A program made the position numbers and the translations under genes. Below the pieces are notes generated by a model, which worked only from the letters and a program-made list of their open reading frames with translations, did no database searches and had not been told where the DNA came from. From contig CAMOPD010000004.1 in the NCBI GenBank assembly GCA_946622085.1, positions 1 through 33,163 on the forward strand: 33,163 bases of DNA, in the 5' to 3' direction. The stretch comes from an uncultured Prevotellaceae bacterium (GTDB lineage: Bacteria; Bacteroidota; Bacteroidia; Bacteroidales; Bacteroidaceae). Shown one piece after another: positions 1 through 8,928 of this stretch (positions are counted from its first letter, which is position 1; each line of letters starts with the position of its first letter).

Positions 1-105
1 ACGCCACTCACGCCTCGTAAGCACGCCACTTACTCATCGTGAGTGGCGTGCTTACGAGGCGAGAGCGAACGACTCGCTACCCGTTTTGTAAAGATTATTC
101 ACAAA
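1..105. repeat. Palindromic intergenic repeat family B, copy 1 (cut by window start)
   Basis: The first 60 bases, read on the minus strand, match 25137-25190 almost base for base, including TAAGCACGCCACTCACGATG and the 11-bp arms TAAGCACGCCA / TGGCGTGCTTA. The outer flank also matches: TTTACAAAACGGG (minus strand, about 80-93) reappears at 25100-25111. A related TTGTGAA...TTTACAAAACG motif (80-105) reappears at 25273-25296. The copy is in opposite orientation to copy 2 and its other end lies outside the window. No protein is encoded; the 63-aa ORF here is fortuitous. Confidence 0.85.
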
Positions 106-163
106 TAAATAAGTCGCCATTCTTGAGGCAGAAAAAGTCGTTGTGCGGACTTCTTCTATACGA

Positions 164-223
164 TTTACCCTTGACGGGCCATTGGGTTTTAGTTCGGTGT
201 CCCAATGGCCAGTCAAGGGTAAA
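164..223. repeat. Long near-perfect hairpin downstream of the M13 peptidase gene
   Basis: Two 23-nt arms (164-186 and 201-223) pair with one mismatch around a 14-nt loop. The outer part is TTTACCCTTGAC / GTCAAGGGTAAA and the inner part GGCCATTGGG / CCCAATGGCC. It sits 35 nt past the stop of the minus-strand peptidase gene, so it could end that transcript. A clean U-tract after the stem on that strand is missing, so a repeat or 3'-end stabilising role is equally possible. Confidence 0.7.
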
Positions 224-257
224 AACGTGAAAAGGAAGTGCTCCTAATCTTATTCTT

Positions 258-2291
258 TTACCACAGGCTCAGGCGCTTCTCCTTGGGGAGATACATCTTC
301 GAGCCGGGCTTCACGTCGAAGGCGTCATACCACATGTCGATGTGGGGCAGTGCACCGTTGACGCGCCACATGCCCAGTGCGTGTGGGTCGCTCTTGGTGC
401 GGTTGCGTATTTCCTGCTCGGTGATGTTCTGTCCCCACACGCCGGCGTAGGCCAGGAAGAATCGCTGGTCGGCGGTGAATCCGTCTTTCACCTTGAGCGG
501 CTTCTTGGCTGTGGCGTTCTTGTAGGCATACCATGCCACCTGCAGGCCTCCGTGGTCGGCCAGGTTCTCGCCCAGGGTGAAGCGTCCGTTGGCATTCAGG
601 TCGGGCAGCACCTTGATGCCCGAGAAGAAGTCGGCATACATGTCGGCACGCTCGTTGAAACCCTTGGCATCGTCCTCGGTCCACCAGTCTTTCATGTAGC
701 CTTCGGCATCGAACTGCCGTCCCTGGTCGTCGAATCCGTGGGTCATCTCATGGCCTATCACCACGCCGATGGCTCCGTAGTTGAATGCCTCGTCGGCCTT
801 GGGGTCGAAGAAGGGGTATTGCAGGATGCCGGCCGGGAAGCAAATCTCGTTGGTCGTGGGGTTGTAGTAGGCGTTCACCGTCTGTGGCGTCATGTACCAT
901 TCGTCGCGGTCGACGGGCTTTCCAGCTTTCTCCTCGATGTGCTGCTTGCTGCGGAAGATGCGCGTGGCCATCACGTTCTCGTAGAACGATTTCTCGGGGT
1001 CGATCTGCAAGTTGCTGTAGTCCTTCCACTTGTTGGGATAGCCAATCTTCACGTAGAACGTAGAGAGCTTCTTCTGTGCATTGGCCTTTGTTTCGGCGCT
1101 CATCCACTCTTGCGCCTCAATGCGCTGGCCCAGGGCCACTTGCAGGTTGCCCACCAGTCGCTCCATGATTTTCTTCGACGTGGCGGGGAAGTAGCGGTCG
1201 CAGTACATCTTGCCCAGTGCTTCGCCCATGGCGCCCTGCACCTGGTTGGTGGCGCGTTTCCACAGCGGGAAGTCCTCCTTGCGGCCCGACATGGTGCGCC
1301 CGAAGAAGTCGAAGTTGGCCTCGCGCACCTCGTCGCTCAGCAGCGAGGCGGCTCCCGTGATGACGTCCCACTCCATGTAGGCGCGCAGGTCGTCGGCCGT
1401 CATGGCGGCCATGAGCTTGTCGGCCCCCTCCATGAACTTGGGCTGGCCCACAATCATCTCCTGAATGAATTCGCTCTTCACGCCCTCGGCGTTGGCCAGT
1501 GCTTCGAGCGGTATGTTGGGATAGTTGGTCTGAAACTCCTTGAGCGTCATTTTGTTGTAGTTGGCCTGCGGGTCGCGCAGTTCGGTGCGGCTCTTCGAGA
1601 TGAGTGCCAGCGCCGTTTCAAAGCGGAAGATGGCGTCGCGCTTGGCCTTGCTCTCGGCCTCGCTGAAGCCGAAGAGCTGGAACATGCGTGCGATGTGCTC
1701 CTTGTAGGCTTCGCGTATCTTCACCGTGGCCTCGTCGTTGTTCACGTAGTAGTCTTTCTGTCCCAGCGTCAGTCCGCCCTGGCTCACGTTGAGGATGTTC
1801 ATCGTGACGTTCTTCTCGTCGGCGCCGAAACCGCTGCCGAAGGGCACGCCGTAGCCGAAGACGGCATATTTCAGCTGCAGTTGCTGCAGCTGCTCCTTGG
1901 TCTTGGCAGCCTCCATCTCGTCGAGCAGGGGCTTCACGGGGCTGATGCCCTCGCGGTTGCGTCGCTCGGCGTCCATGGCCAGCTTGTAGAAGTCGCTCAG
2001 CTTGCGCTCGGTGGTTCCGGCGGCAAACTTCTTCTTCTGCAGGTCGGCCAGGATGGTGTTGATGCGCTTGTTGTTGTCTTCCTGCAGCTGGTCGAAGCTG
2101 CCGAAGCGCGAGTAGGCCGCCGGCAGGGGGTTGAGCTTCTGCCATCCGCCGGTTGCAAACTGATAGAAATCCTCAGCGGGATTCACGCTTTTGTCAAGAT
2201 TCTCCATCTTGAGCCCCGACTGGTTTTGAGCCACAGCGCCCATGGGCATGGCCATCATGGCGAGCATCGGGATCATTGTCTTCATGTTCAT
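258..2291 (-). CDS. pepO: Secreted M13 family (neprilysin/PepO-like) zinc metallopeptidase
   Basis: A 677-aa endopeptidase of the neprilysin/endothelin-converting-enzyme family, which cuts peptides outside the cytoplasm. The N-terminus MNMKTMIPMLAMMAMPMGAVAQ is a signal peptide ending in an AVAQ-type cleavage site. An N-terminal M13 domain (about 40-420) precedes the catalytic domain. The HExxH motif is GHEMTHGFDD (His514, Glu515, His518) and the third zinc ligand is Glu575 in GENLADHGG. NAYYNPTTNEICFPAGILQ is the usual substrate-binding strand. Family length is typical. The protein ends in Leu-Trp without the Cys of the eukaryotic CxxW ending. The gene is monocistronic, divergent from cysE. 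The start at 2291 follows a TAnnTTTG promoter at 2337-2344. Met at 2285 is an alternative start. Confidence 0.95.
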   Translation of the reverse strand: MNMKTMIPMLAMMAMPMGAVAQNQSGLKMENLDKSVNPAEDFYQFATGGWQKLNPLPAAYSRFGSFDQLQEDNNKRINTILADLQKKKFAAGTTERKLSDFYKLAMDAERRNREGISPVKPLLDEMEAAKTKEQLQQLQLKYAVFGYGVPFGSGFGADEKNVTMNILNVSQGGLTLGQKDYYVNNDEATVKIREAYKEHIARMFQLFGFSEAESKAKRDAIFRFETALALISKSRTELRDPQANYNKMTLKEFQTNYPNIPLEALANAEGVKSEFIQEMIVGQPKFMEGADKLMAAMTADDLRAYMEWDVITGAASLLSDEVREANFDFFGRTMSGRKEDFPLWKRATNQVQGAMGEALGKMYCDRYFPATSKKIMERLVGNLQVALGQRIEAQEWMSAETKANAQKKLSTFYVKIGYPNKWKDYSNLQIDPEKSFYENVMATRIFRSKQHIEEKAGKPVDRDEWYMTPQTVNAYYNPTTNEICFPAGILQYPFFDPKADEAFNYGAIGVVIGHEMTHGFDDQGRQFDAEGYMKDWWTEDDAKGFNERADMYADFFSGIKVLPDLNANGRFTLGENLADHGGLQVAWYAYKNATAKKPLKVKDGFTADQRFFLAYAGVWGQNITEQEIRNRTKSDPHALGMWRVNGALPHIDMWYDAFDVKPGSKMYLPKEKRLSLW

Positions 2292-2336
2292 TGGTTGTGT
2301 TTTTTAGAATACTTTGGGTTTAGATGTTCTTTGTGG

Positions 2337-2344
2337 CAAATTTA
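2337..2344 (-). promoter_or_regulatory. -7 box of the M13 peptidase gene
   Basis: TAAATTTG on the minus strand matches the Bacteroidetes -7 consensus TAnnTTTG, with a TTGG (-33-like) 19 nt further upstream. It lies about 46 nt before the start codon. Confidence 0.65.
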
Positions 2345-2410
2345 CATATTATTATTCAACTGCCCAAGAAATGTGCTGATGATTTTTCCGCAAGCCCCTG
2401 TATAAAGGCT

Positions 2411-2650
2411 TTTCCCCGCCGTGATAAAACCGTCGGAGCGGCAAGATAAAACTAAAATCACGACGTGATTCCATAAAATCACGTCACGATTCCATGAAAT
2501 CACGTCACGATTCCATGGAATCACGTCGTGATTTTAGTTTTTGCAGCCCGTTTTCTTGGTTTTCCCAGGCTTCTGGTGATGGTTGTTTGCCTTGCCCGTC
2601 TTTTCTTTTGGGAAACGCTTCGGAAAGCTCTTTGCCGACATCTCGCCGAC
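2411..2650. repeat. Dispersed palindromic element family A, copy 1
   Basis: The core 2448-2541 has perfect 27-bp terminal inverted arms beginning AAAACTAAAATCACGACGTG. The 40-nt centre is made of a 21-bp unit (ATTCCATRRAATCACGTC plus three bases), giving three tandem units overall. Homology with copy 2 (14562-14655) continues outside the core: AAAGGCTTTTCCCCGCC on the left, and TCTGGTGATGG...TTGCCTTGCCCG and GGGAAAC...GGAAAGC on the right, about 240 bp in all. It lies between two divergent genes. Confidence 0.9.
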
Positions 2651-2803
2651 ATCTGAAGCCTAACCCGCGTAGACGGGAAGATTCTCAGCCCCTCCCGTCC
2701 CCTTTGTCGGCATCAGTCTGCTCAGCCGGTGCGAAATGAGAATAATTGCCGTAAAAAATGAAGATTCTTAGCCCCAACCGTGTTCTAATTGGAGAAATTT
2801 GCC

Positions 2804-2811
2804 TATTTTTG
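2804..2811 (+). promoter_or_regulatory. -7 box of the cysE-led gene run
   Basis: TATTTTTG matches TAnnTTTG. Transcription would begin near 2818, which excludes the upstream in-frame start at 2799 listed in the ORF track and supports ATG 2895. The -33 region is weak. The leader contains the small hairpin GGGGC-AGC-GCCCC (2846-2858), followed 8 nt later by six T's. Confidence 0.6.
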
Positions 2812-2894
2812 CAGTCGGAAAAATAAATTTCTGTTTTCAAGCCCAGGGGCAGCGCCCCGGTCTTGATTTTTTGACGTTTACTGATACACACAAA

Positions 2895-3836
2895 ATGAGT
2901 ACTGAGAATCTGACCCAGATACTGACCCGTTCGGTGGCCGAGCTTTCGGAAACGGAGTCGTTGAAGGGACTTTTCCACCAGCATCAGGACGGCAATCCGC
3001 TGCCGTCGCTCAAGGCGCTCGAAGAGATTATTATGCTCTCGCGCAGCATCCTCTTTCCCGGATACTACGGGAAGTCGTCTGTAACGATCAACACTATTCC
3101 CTATCACATAGGCGTACACGTGGAGCGGCTCCACAAACTGCTGTCCGACCAGATTTTGGCCGGGCTGTGCTTCGTTTGCGATGACGCGTCTGCCGACTAT
3201 GAGGAGCTGGCAGCGCGGCGGGCCCATGCCGAGGAGCTGGCCATCAGGCTCATTGAGCGCCTGCCGCAGATACGCCGCACGCTGGCCACCGACGTGGAGG
3301 CGGCCTACAACGGCGACCCGGCAGCCGAGAGCTTCGGCGAAATCATCAGCTGCTATCCCGTCATCAAGGCGCTCACCAACTATCGCGTGGCCCACGAGCT
3401 GGTGGAGCTGGGAGTGCCCCTCATTCCGCGCATCATGACCGAGATGGCCCACTCGGAGACGGGCATCGACATCCATCCCGCTGCGCGCATAGGCGACTAT
3501 TTCACCATCGACCACGGCACGGGCGTCGTCATCGGCGCCACGTGCATCATCGGGCGCCACGTGAAGCTCTATCAGGGCGTGACGCTGGGCGCCAAGAGCT
3601 TTCCGCTCGACGACGACGGCAACCCCATCAAGGGCATTCCGCGCCACCCCATATTGGAGGACAACGTGGTGGTGTATGCCAATGCCACCATCCTGGGGCG
3701 CATCACCATCGGCGAAGGCTGCATCGTGGGAGCCAACGTGTGGGTGACGCGCGACATGCGCCCTAAGACCAAGAAATATAAAGAGGTGAAGCCCGACAAA
3801 ATGGACTTCGAGTTCAGCGAGGGCACGGGCATTTAG
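2895..3836 (+). CDS. cysE: Serine O-acetyltransferase (EpsC/CysE type)
   Basis: Acetylates L-serine with acetyl-CoA to O-acetylserine, the first step of cysteine synthesis, in the cytoplasm. The protein is 313 aa from ATG 2895 (MSTENLTQIL). An alpha-helical N-terminal half, which mediates oligomer formation in this family, is followed by a left-handed beta-helix of hexapeptide repeats from about residue 190 (IHPAARIGDYFTIDHGTGVV, then IIGRHVKLYQGVTLG). The DHGTG stretch carries the family's catalytic Asp-His. The loop DDDGNPIKGIPRHP is typical of EpsC-type enzymes. It is first in a same-strand run; the next gene follows after a 54-nt spacer of simple repeats. The track start at 2799 lies upstream of the likely transcription start. 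Confidence 0.93.
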   Translation: MSTENLTQILTRSVAELSETESLKGLFHQHQDGNPLPSLKALEEIIMLSRSILFPGYYGKSSVTINTIPYHIGVHVERLHKLLSDQILAGLCFVCDDASADYEELAARRAHAEELAIRLIERLPQIRRTLATDVEAAYNGDPAAESFGEIISCYPVIKALTNYRVAHELVELGVPLIPRIMTEMAHSETGIDIHPAARIGDYFTIDHGTGVVIGATCIIGRHVKLYQGVTLGAKSFPLDDDGNPIKGIPRHPILEDNVVVYANATILGRITIGEGCIVGANVWVTRDMRPKTKKYKEVKPDKMDFEFSEGTGI

Positions 3837-3841
3837 GGAAA

Positions 3842-3880
3842 TTGAGAATTGAGAATTGAAAGTTGAGAATTGAGAATTAA
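3842..3880. repeat. Simple repeat spacer of TTGAGAAT units
   Basis: Five imperfect tandem copies of TTGAGAA/TTGAAAG fill most of the gap between cysE and the next gene. AT-rich low-complexity spacers of this kind occur in other Bacteroidetes intergenic regions (recollection, not checked). Confidence 0.8.
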
Positions 3881-3890
3881 GATAAAGACA

Positions 3891-5381
3891 ATGAATACAG
3901 AATTTGAGATGATAGCCAAAACATTCATGGGCCTGGAACCCGTTTTGGCAAAGGAACTTACCGAGCTGGGCGCCAACGACGTGACGATAGGGCGCCGCAT
4001 GGTGTCGTTCAGAGGCGACAAGGAGATGATGTATCGCGCCAACTTCCAGTTGCACACGGCGATAAAAGTGCTTAAGCCCATCAGCCACTTCAAGGCCCGC
4101 AGTGCCGACGACGTGTATGAGGAGGTGAAGAAAACAGACTGGAGCCAGTATATCGACAACGACAAGACGTTTGCCGTTGACTCGGTGGTCTTCTCCGAGG
4201 AGTTCCGCCATTCCAAGTTCGTCAGCTACAAGGTGAAGGATGCCATCGTGGACCAGTTCCGGGAGAAAACGGGCAAGCGCCCCAACATCTCGGTGACCAA
4301 TCCCGACATCAGGCTCAACATGCACATTGCCGAAGACCAGTGCACGCTGTCGCTCGACTCCAGCGGCGAGAGCCTGCACCGCCGCGGCTACCGGCAGGAG
4401 TCGGTGGAGGCACCGCTCAACGAGGTGCTCGCCGCCGGCATGATTCTCCTCTCGGGATGGCAGGCCGACTGCGACTTCATCGACCCCATGTGCGGCAGCG
4501 GCACGCTGCTCATCGAGGCCGCTCTCATTGCCCGCAACATCAGTCCGGGCGTCTTCCGCAAGGAGTATGCTTTTGAGAAGTGGCCAGACTTCGACCAGGA
4601 GCTCTTCGACAGCATCTACAACGACGACTCGCAGGAGCGCGAGTTCAATCATCACATCTACGGCTACGACGTGGACGTGAAGGCGGTGAACACGGCCATC
4701 ATCAACGTCAAGGCTGCCGGACTGTCGAAGGACATCAGCGTGAGCGAACAGGACTTCAAGGACTTCAAACAGCCCGCTCAGAAGGCCATCATCATGACCA
4801 ATCCCCCCTATGGCGAGCGCATCTCCACACCCGATCTCATTGGCACCTATCGCATGATAGGCGAGAGACTGAAGCACGAGTTCAAGAACAACGAGGCCTG
4901 GGTGCTGAGCTACAGGCAGGAGTGCTTCGACGCCATAGCGCTGAAGCCCTCGATCAAGATTCCGCTCTACAACGGCTCGCTGGAGTGCGAACTGCGCAAA
5001 TATCAGATGTTTGAAGGCAAGATGAGGGAATTCAGAAGCGAAGGCGGCATCGTGAAGACCGACGAGGAGAAGCGGGCCATGGCCGAGAAACACCGCTTCA
5101 AGAAGAATCGCGACTTCAAGCGCAGACTCGACGAGGAAGAGGAAAACGAAGAAGGCGACATCCGCACGTTTAAGTTCCACTCGTTTGAAAAGAACTTCCG
5201 GGGCGAACTGCGACCCAGGCATGAGCGCATCGAACGGCGCGACGGACGCGACCGCGACGAGCGCTCCGACCGCTGGCAGGACAGGGACAACCGCCGCAGC
5301 GACCGCACATTCAACAAGGACAACCGCCGCAGCGACCGCTCATACGACCGACGCCGCAGCCGCGACAACGACGACGAATAA
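3891..5381 (+). CDS. THUMP-domain class I SAM-dependent RNA methyltransferase (RlmL-like)
   Basis: About 496 aa from ATG 3891 (MNTEFEMIAKTFMGLEP); the track start at 3870 is a TTG inside the repeat spacer. The N-terminal ferredoxin-like/THUMP region (1-155) binds RNA. The Rossmann methyltransferase follows, with SAM motif I FIDPMCGSGT and catalytic motif IV TNPPYGER. These are hallmarks of N2-guanine methyltransferases such as the RlmL half of E. coli RlmKL, which modifies 23S rRNA G2445; the exact target here is inferred. The C-terminus (about 400-496) is a low-complexity Arg/Asp-rich tail with repeated DNRRSDR units, probably disordered and RNA-binding. It lies 17 nt upstream of the peptidase gene. 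Confidence 0.9.
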   Translation: MNTEFEMIAKTFMGLEPVLAKELTELGANDVTIGRRMVSFRGDKEMMYRANFQLHTAIKVLKPISHFKARSADDVYEEVKKTDWSQYIDNDKTFAVDSVVFSEEFRHSKFVSYKVKDAIVDQFREKTGKRPNISVTNPDIRLNMHIAEDQCTLSLDSSGESLHRRGYRQESVEAPLNEVLAAGMILLSGWQADCDFIDPMCGSGTLLIEAALIARNISPGVFRKEYAFEKWPDFDQELFDSIYNDDSQEREFNHHIYGYDVDVKAVNTAIINVKAAGLSKDISVSEQDFKDFKQPAQKAIIMTNPPYGERISTPDLIGTYRMIGERLKHEFKNNEAWVLSYRQECFDAIALKPSIKIPLYNGSLECELRKYQMFEGKMREFRSEGGIVKTDEEKRAMAEKHRFKKNRDFKRRLDEEEENEEGDIRTFKFHSFEKNFRGELRPRHERIERRDGRDRDERSDRWQDRDNRRSDRTFNKDNRRSDRSYDRRRSRDNDDE

Positions 5382-5398
5382 TCCCCCCAACCTCTCGC

Positions 5399-7564
5399 AT
5401 GAATCCTATAAGCACTATGAGAAGACTTTTCGTTTGGATGGCACTGATGATGACAACAATGGTTTCGGCACAGCAGAAACAGCTCTTCACACTCGAAGAC
5501 CTGAACTATGGCGGCAACAACTATCGCAACATGGTGCCTCAGAATAGATACACCACATGGTGGGGCGACAAACTGGTGGAGCTGGAGGCCGACCATTGCA
5601 GCATCATCGACGTGAAGACGGGACGCACGAAACGCCTCTTCGACCTCGACGAGGTTGCCGCAGCTACGGGCAGCGACGAGCACAATCGCATGCGCCATCT
5701 CTACAACGCAGAATTCCCCTACGGCGGCAAGAACATCGTGAAACTGGTCAACGGCAAGGAGCTGATGCTCGTGGACTGGACTGACGGGCAACTGCTGGCC
5801 AAATACGACCGCGACAACGTGCAGGCGGAAGAATGGAACGCCGCGTCGAGGCGCTTCGCCTTCGTCAGAGAGGGCAACCTCTACGTGGCCGACGACCAGG
5901 GCAAAGTGAGCCAACTATCCACCGACGGCTCCCGCGAGATAGTCTATGGACAGAGCGTGCACCGCGATGAGTTCGGCATCACCAAGGGACTCTTCTGGAG
6001 CCCCGACGGCAGCCGGCTGGCCTTCTATCGCATGGACCAGAGCATGGTGGCCGACTATCCGCAGGTGGACATCTTCCAGCGCGAGGCCCAGTACGTGCCC
6101 GACAAATATCCCATGGCCGGACAGACAAGCCACAAGGTGACCGTGGGCATCTACGACTGTGCTTCGGGCCGAACCATTTATCTGCAGGCAGGCGACCCCA
6201 CCGACCGCTACTTCACCAACATTGCGTGGAGCCCCGACTCGAAAACCGTATTCATGTTTGAACTCAATCGCGACCAGAACGACTGCCGGCTGGTGAGCTA
6301 CGACGCTGCGACCGGCGCCAGGAAGGCTGAGCTCTACAGAGAACAGCACGAGAAATATGTGGAGCCGCAACATCCCATCCTGTTCCTGCCATGGGACAAG
6401 AGCAAATTCATCATGCAGAGCCAGCGCGACGGCTACAACCATCTCTATCTCTATGGCACCGACGGCAAACTCATTCGCCAGCTCACTGCAGGTAAGTGGG
6501 TGGTGATGGACGTGCTGGGATTCAACGAGAAGCTGAAGTCGATAGTCTACGTCTCCAACGAAGTGAGCCCCATTCAGGCCAATCTCTTTTCGGTCAGCGT
6601 GGCCAGTGGCAAGCGCCAGCGCCTGGACAATGGACGCGGCTATCATGACGGCGAACTGTCGGGCAGTGGCGCCTACGTGCTCGACCGATACTCCGAGCCC
6701 GACGTGCCCCGGAAGATAGACCTCATAGCCCTTAGCACCAGGCACCCGGCGCTGAACCTGCTCACGGCACCCGACCCTTGGCAGGATTTCCAGGTGCCCA
6801 TCTATGAGTGTGGCACCATCAAGGCCGCCGACGGCGTGACCGACCTCTATTATAGGATGGTGAAGCCGGCCGACTTCGACCCGGCAAGGAAATATCCTAC
6901 CGTGGTTTATGTCTATGGCGGCCCTCATGCCCACAACGTGGACGCTCGCTGGCACTTCTGCAGCCGCTCGTGGGAAACCTTTATGGCACAGAAGGGCTAC
7001 GTGCTCTTTATACTCGACAACCGGGGCTCGGAGAACCGCGGACGCGACTTCGAACAGGCCACCTTCCGCCAGCTGGGACAGATAGAAATGGCCGACCAGA
7101 TGAAGGGCGTTGACTATCTCAAGTCGCTACCTTACGTGGATGCCGACCGCCTGGGCGTGCATGGATGGAGCTTCGGCGGCTACATGACCATTACGCTCAT
7201 GACCAATCATCCCGACGTGTTCAAAGTGGGGGTTGCAGGCGGACCGGTCATCGACTGGAAGTGGTATGAAGTGATGTATGGCGAACGCTACATGGACACG
7301 CCGCAGAGCAATCCCGAGGGATATGAGAAGACCTCACTGCTGAGACAGACCAAGAACCTGAAAGGCAAACTGCAAATCATCACCGGCTACAACGATGCCA
7401 CGGTGGTGCCGCAGCACTGTCTGTCGTTCCTGGCCGAATGTATCAAGGAAGGCACGCATCCCGACTTCTTCGTCTATCCCGGCGAGCCCCATAACATGCG
7501 CGGACACCAGAGCGTGCATCTGCACGAGCGCATCACCCAATACTTTGAGGACTACTTGAAATAA
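5399..7564 (+). CDS. Dipeptidyl peptidase IV (S9 family prolyl peptidase)
   Basis: A 721-aa exopeptidase that releases X-Pro dipeptides from peptides in the periplasm or at the envelope. The signal peptide is MRRLFVWMALMMTTMVSAQ, beginning at the second Met (5417); the annotated start 5399 adds six residues, and either is possible. The N-terminal DPP4 beta-propeller (about 40-480) contains the repeat WSPDGSRLAFYRMD. The C-terminal alpha/beta hydrolase has the nucleophile Ser591 in GWSFGGYM, Asp666 in GYNDATVVPQH and His698 in GEPHNMRG. The length is normal for bacterial DPP4. It is followed by purD after 19 nt and is likely in the same transcript. Confidence 0.93.
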   Translation: MNPISTMRRLFVWMALMMTTMVSAQQKQLFTLEDLNYGGNNYRNMVPQNRYTTWWGDKLVELEADHCSIIDVKTGRTKRLFDLDEVAAATGSDEHNRMRHLYNAEFPYGGKNIVKLVNGKELMLVDWTDGQLLAKYDRDNVQAEEWNAASRRFAFVREGNLYVADDQGKVSQLSTDGSREIVYGQSVHRDEFGITKGLFWSPDGSRLAFYRMDQSMVADYPQVDIFQREAQYVPDKYPMAGQTSHKVTVGIYDCASGRTIYLQAGDPTDRYFTNIAWSPDSKTVFMFELNRDQNDCRLVSYDAATGARKAELYREQHEKYVEPQHPILFLPWDKSKFIMQSQRDGYNHLYLYGTDGKLIRQLTAGKWVVMDVLGFNEKLKSIVYVSNEVSPIQANLFSVSVASGKRQRLDNGRGYHDGELSGSGAYVLDRYSEPDVPRKIDLIALSTRHPALNLLTAPDPWQDFQVPIYECGTIKAADGVTDLYYRMVKPADFDPARKYPTVVYVYGGPHAHNVDARWHFCSRSWETFMAQKGYVLFILDNRGSENRGRDFEQATFRQLGQIEMADQMKGVDYLKSLPYVDADRLGVHGWSFGGYMTITLMTNHPDVFKVGVAGGPVIDWKWYEVMYGERYMDTPQSNPEGYEKTSLLRQTKNLKGKLQIITGYNDATVVPQHCLSFLAECIKEGTHPDFFVYPGEPHNMRGHQSVHLHERITQYFEDYLK

Positions 7565-7583
7565 ACATCAATAAGGAGACACA

Positions 7584-8852
7584 ATGAAGATATTACTATT
7601 AGGAAGCGGCGGACGTGAGCACGCCCTGGCATGGAAAATAGCTCAGAGCAGCAAGTGTGAGAAACTGTTCATTGCCCCGGGAAACGCCGGGACGGCTCAG
7701 TGCGGCGAGAACGTCAGCATGAAGGCCGATGACTTTGAGGCCATCAAGCAGTTCGTGGCCGGACATGGCATCGACATGGTGGTGGTGGGCCCCGAAGACC
7801 CGCTGGTGAAGGGCATCTACGACGAGCTGAAGGCAGATGCACGCACGGCAGGAGTGCCCGTCATTGGGCCTTCGAAGGCCGGGGCCGTGCTCGAAGGCAG
7901 CAAGGACTTTGCCAAGGAATTCATGATGCGCCACGGCATTCCCACGGCGCGCCATCAGACATTCGATGGTGAGCATCTGCAGGAAGGTCTGGCGTTCCTG
8001 GAAACGCTCGAGCCGCCCTACGTGCTCAAGGCCGACGGACTGTGTGCCGGCAAGGGCGTGCTGATTCTTCCTACACTCGATGAAGCCAAGAAGGAATTGC
8101 GCGAAATGCTGGGCGGTATGTTCGGCAACGCTTCCAGCAGAGTGGTCATCGAGGAGTTCCTCAGCGGCATTGAGTGCTCGGTGTTTGTGCTTACCGACGG
8201 CCGCCACTATCAGATTCTGCCCGAGGCCAAGGACTACAAGCGCATTGGCGAGGGCGACACGGGCCTGAACACCGGTGGCATGGGCAGCGTGACACCTGTT
8301 CCCTTCGCCACGAAAGAGTGGATGCAGAAAGTGGAAGACCGCATCATTCGGCCTACCGTTGAAGGACTGGCCGCCGAGAACATCGACTACAAGGGCTTCA
8401 TCTTCTTCGGGCTCATCAATGTGAAGGGCAATCCCATGGTCATCGAGTATAACTGCCGAATGGGCGACCCCGAAACCGAAAGCGTGATGCTCCGTCTGAA
8501 GAGCGACATCGTGGACCTTTTCGAGGGCGTAGCTGAAGGCAATCTCGACCAGAAGACGGTGGAGTTTGACCCTCGCGCGGCCGTTTGCGTGATGCTTGTC
8601 AGCGGCGGCTATCCGCAGGAATACAAGAAAGGCTATCCCATCAGCGGCATTGACAATGTAGAGGGCAGCATCGTCTTCCACAGCGGCACGGCCATGAAAG
8701 ACGGCCAGGTGGTAACGGCCGGCGGCCGGGTAATCGCCGTCTCTTCCTATGGAGCCAACAAGGAAGAAGCCTTGAGGAAGAGCTTCGAGGAGGCACAAAA
8801 GATACAATTCACCGACAAATACTTCCGCTCCGACATCGGGGCAGACCTTTGA
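7584..8852 (+). CDS. purD: Phosphoribosylamine-glycine ligase
   Basis: Catalyses the second step of de novo purine synthesis: 5-phosphoribosylamine + glycine + ATP gives GAR. The protein is 422 aa, the usual size. It has the N-terminal PurD domain ([16 protein letters not shown]), then the ATP-grasp fold with [19 protein letters not shown], the nucleotide-binding [14 protein letters not shown], the PurD signature [12 protein letters not shown] and the metal-binding [12 protein letters not shown]. The C-terminal domain closes the protein. A strong Shine-Dalgarno (AAGGAG) lies 8 nt before the ATG, unusual among these genes. Confidence 0.97.
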   Translation: MKILLLGSGGREHALAWKIAQSSKCEKLFIAPGNAGTAQCGENVSMKADDFEAIKQFVAGHGIDMVVVGPEDPLVKGIYDELKADARTAGVPVIGPSKAGAVLEGSKDFAKEFMMRHGIPTARHQTFDGEHLQEGLAFLETLEPPYVLKADGLCAGKGVLILPTLDEAKKELREMLGGMFGNASSRVVIEEFLSGIECSVFVLTDGRHYQILPEAKDYKRIGEGDTGLNTGGMGSVTPVPFATKEWMQKVEDRIIRPTVEGLAAENIDYKGFIFFGLINVKGNPMVIEYNCRMGDPETESVMLRLKSDIVDLFEGVAEGNLDQKTVEFDPRAAVCVMLVSGGYPQEYKKGYPISGIDNVEGSIVFHSGTAMKDGQVVTAGGRVIAVSSYGANKEEALRKSFEEAQKIQFTDKYFRSDIGADL

Positions 8853-8928
8853 AAGACATGGCTTTGCGGGCTCAGGGTGACGGCCCGAAGGGAAACACGG
8901 TAGAAAAAAAGAATAAACAGTCCAGGTA

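Noticed and set aside
342-2405. 687-aa plus-strand ORF opposite the M13 peptidase
   Set aside because: It is antisense to a clear gene, Val/Leu/His-rich with no domain, and arises from the GC-rich third positions of the real gene.
2685-5222. 845-aa minus-strand ORF across cysE and the methyltransferase
   Set aside because: It crosses two genes and a repeat spacer on the other strand, has no recognisable motif and has typical shadow composition.
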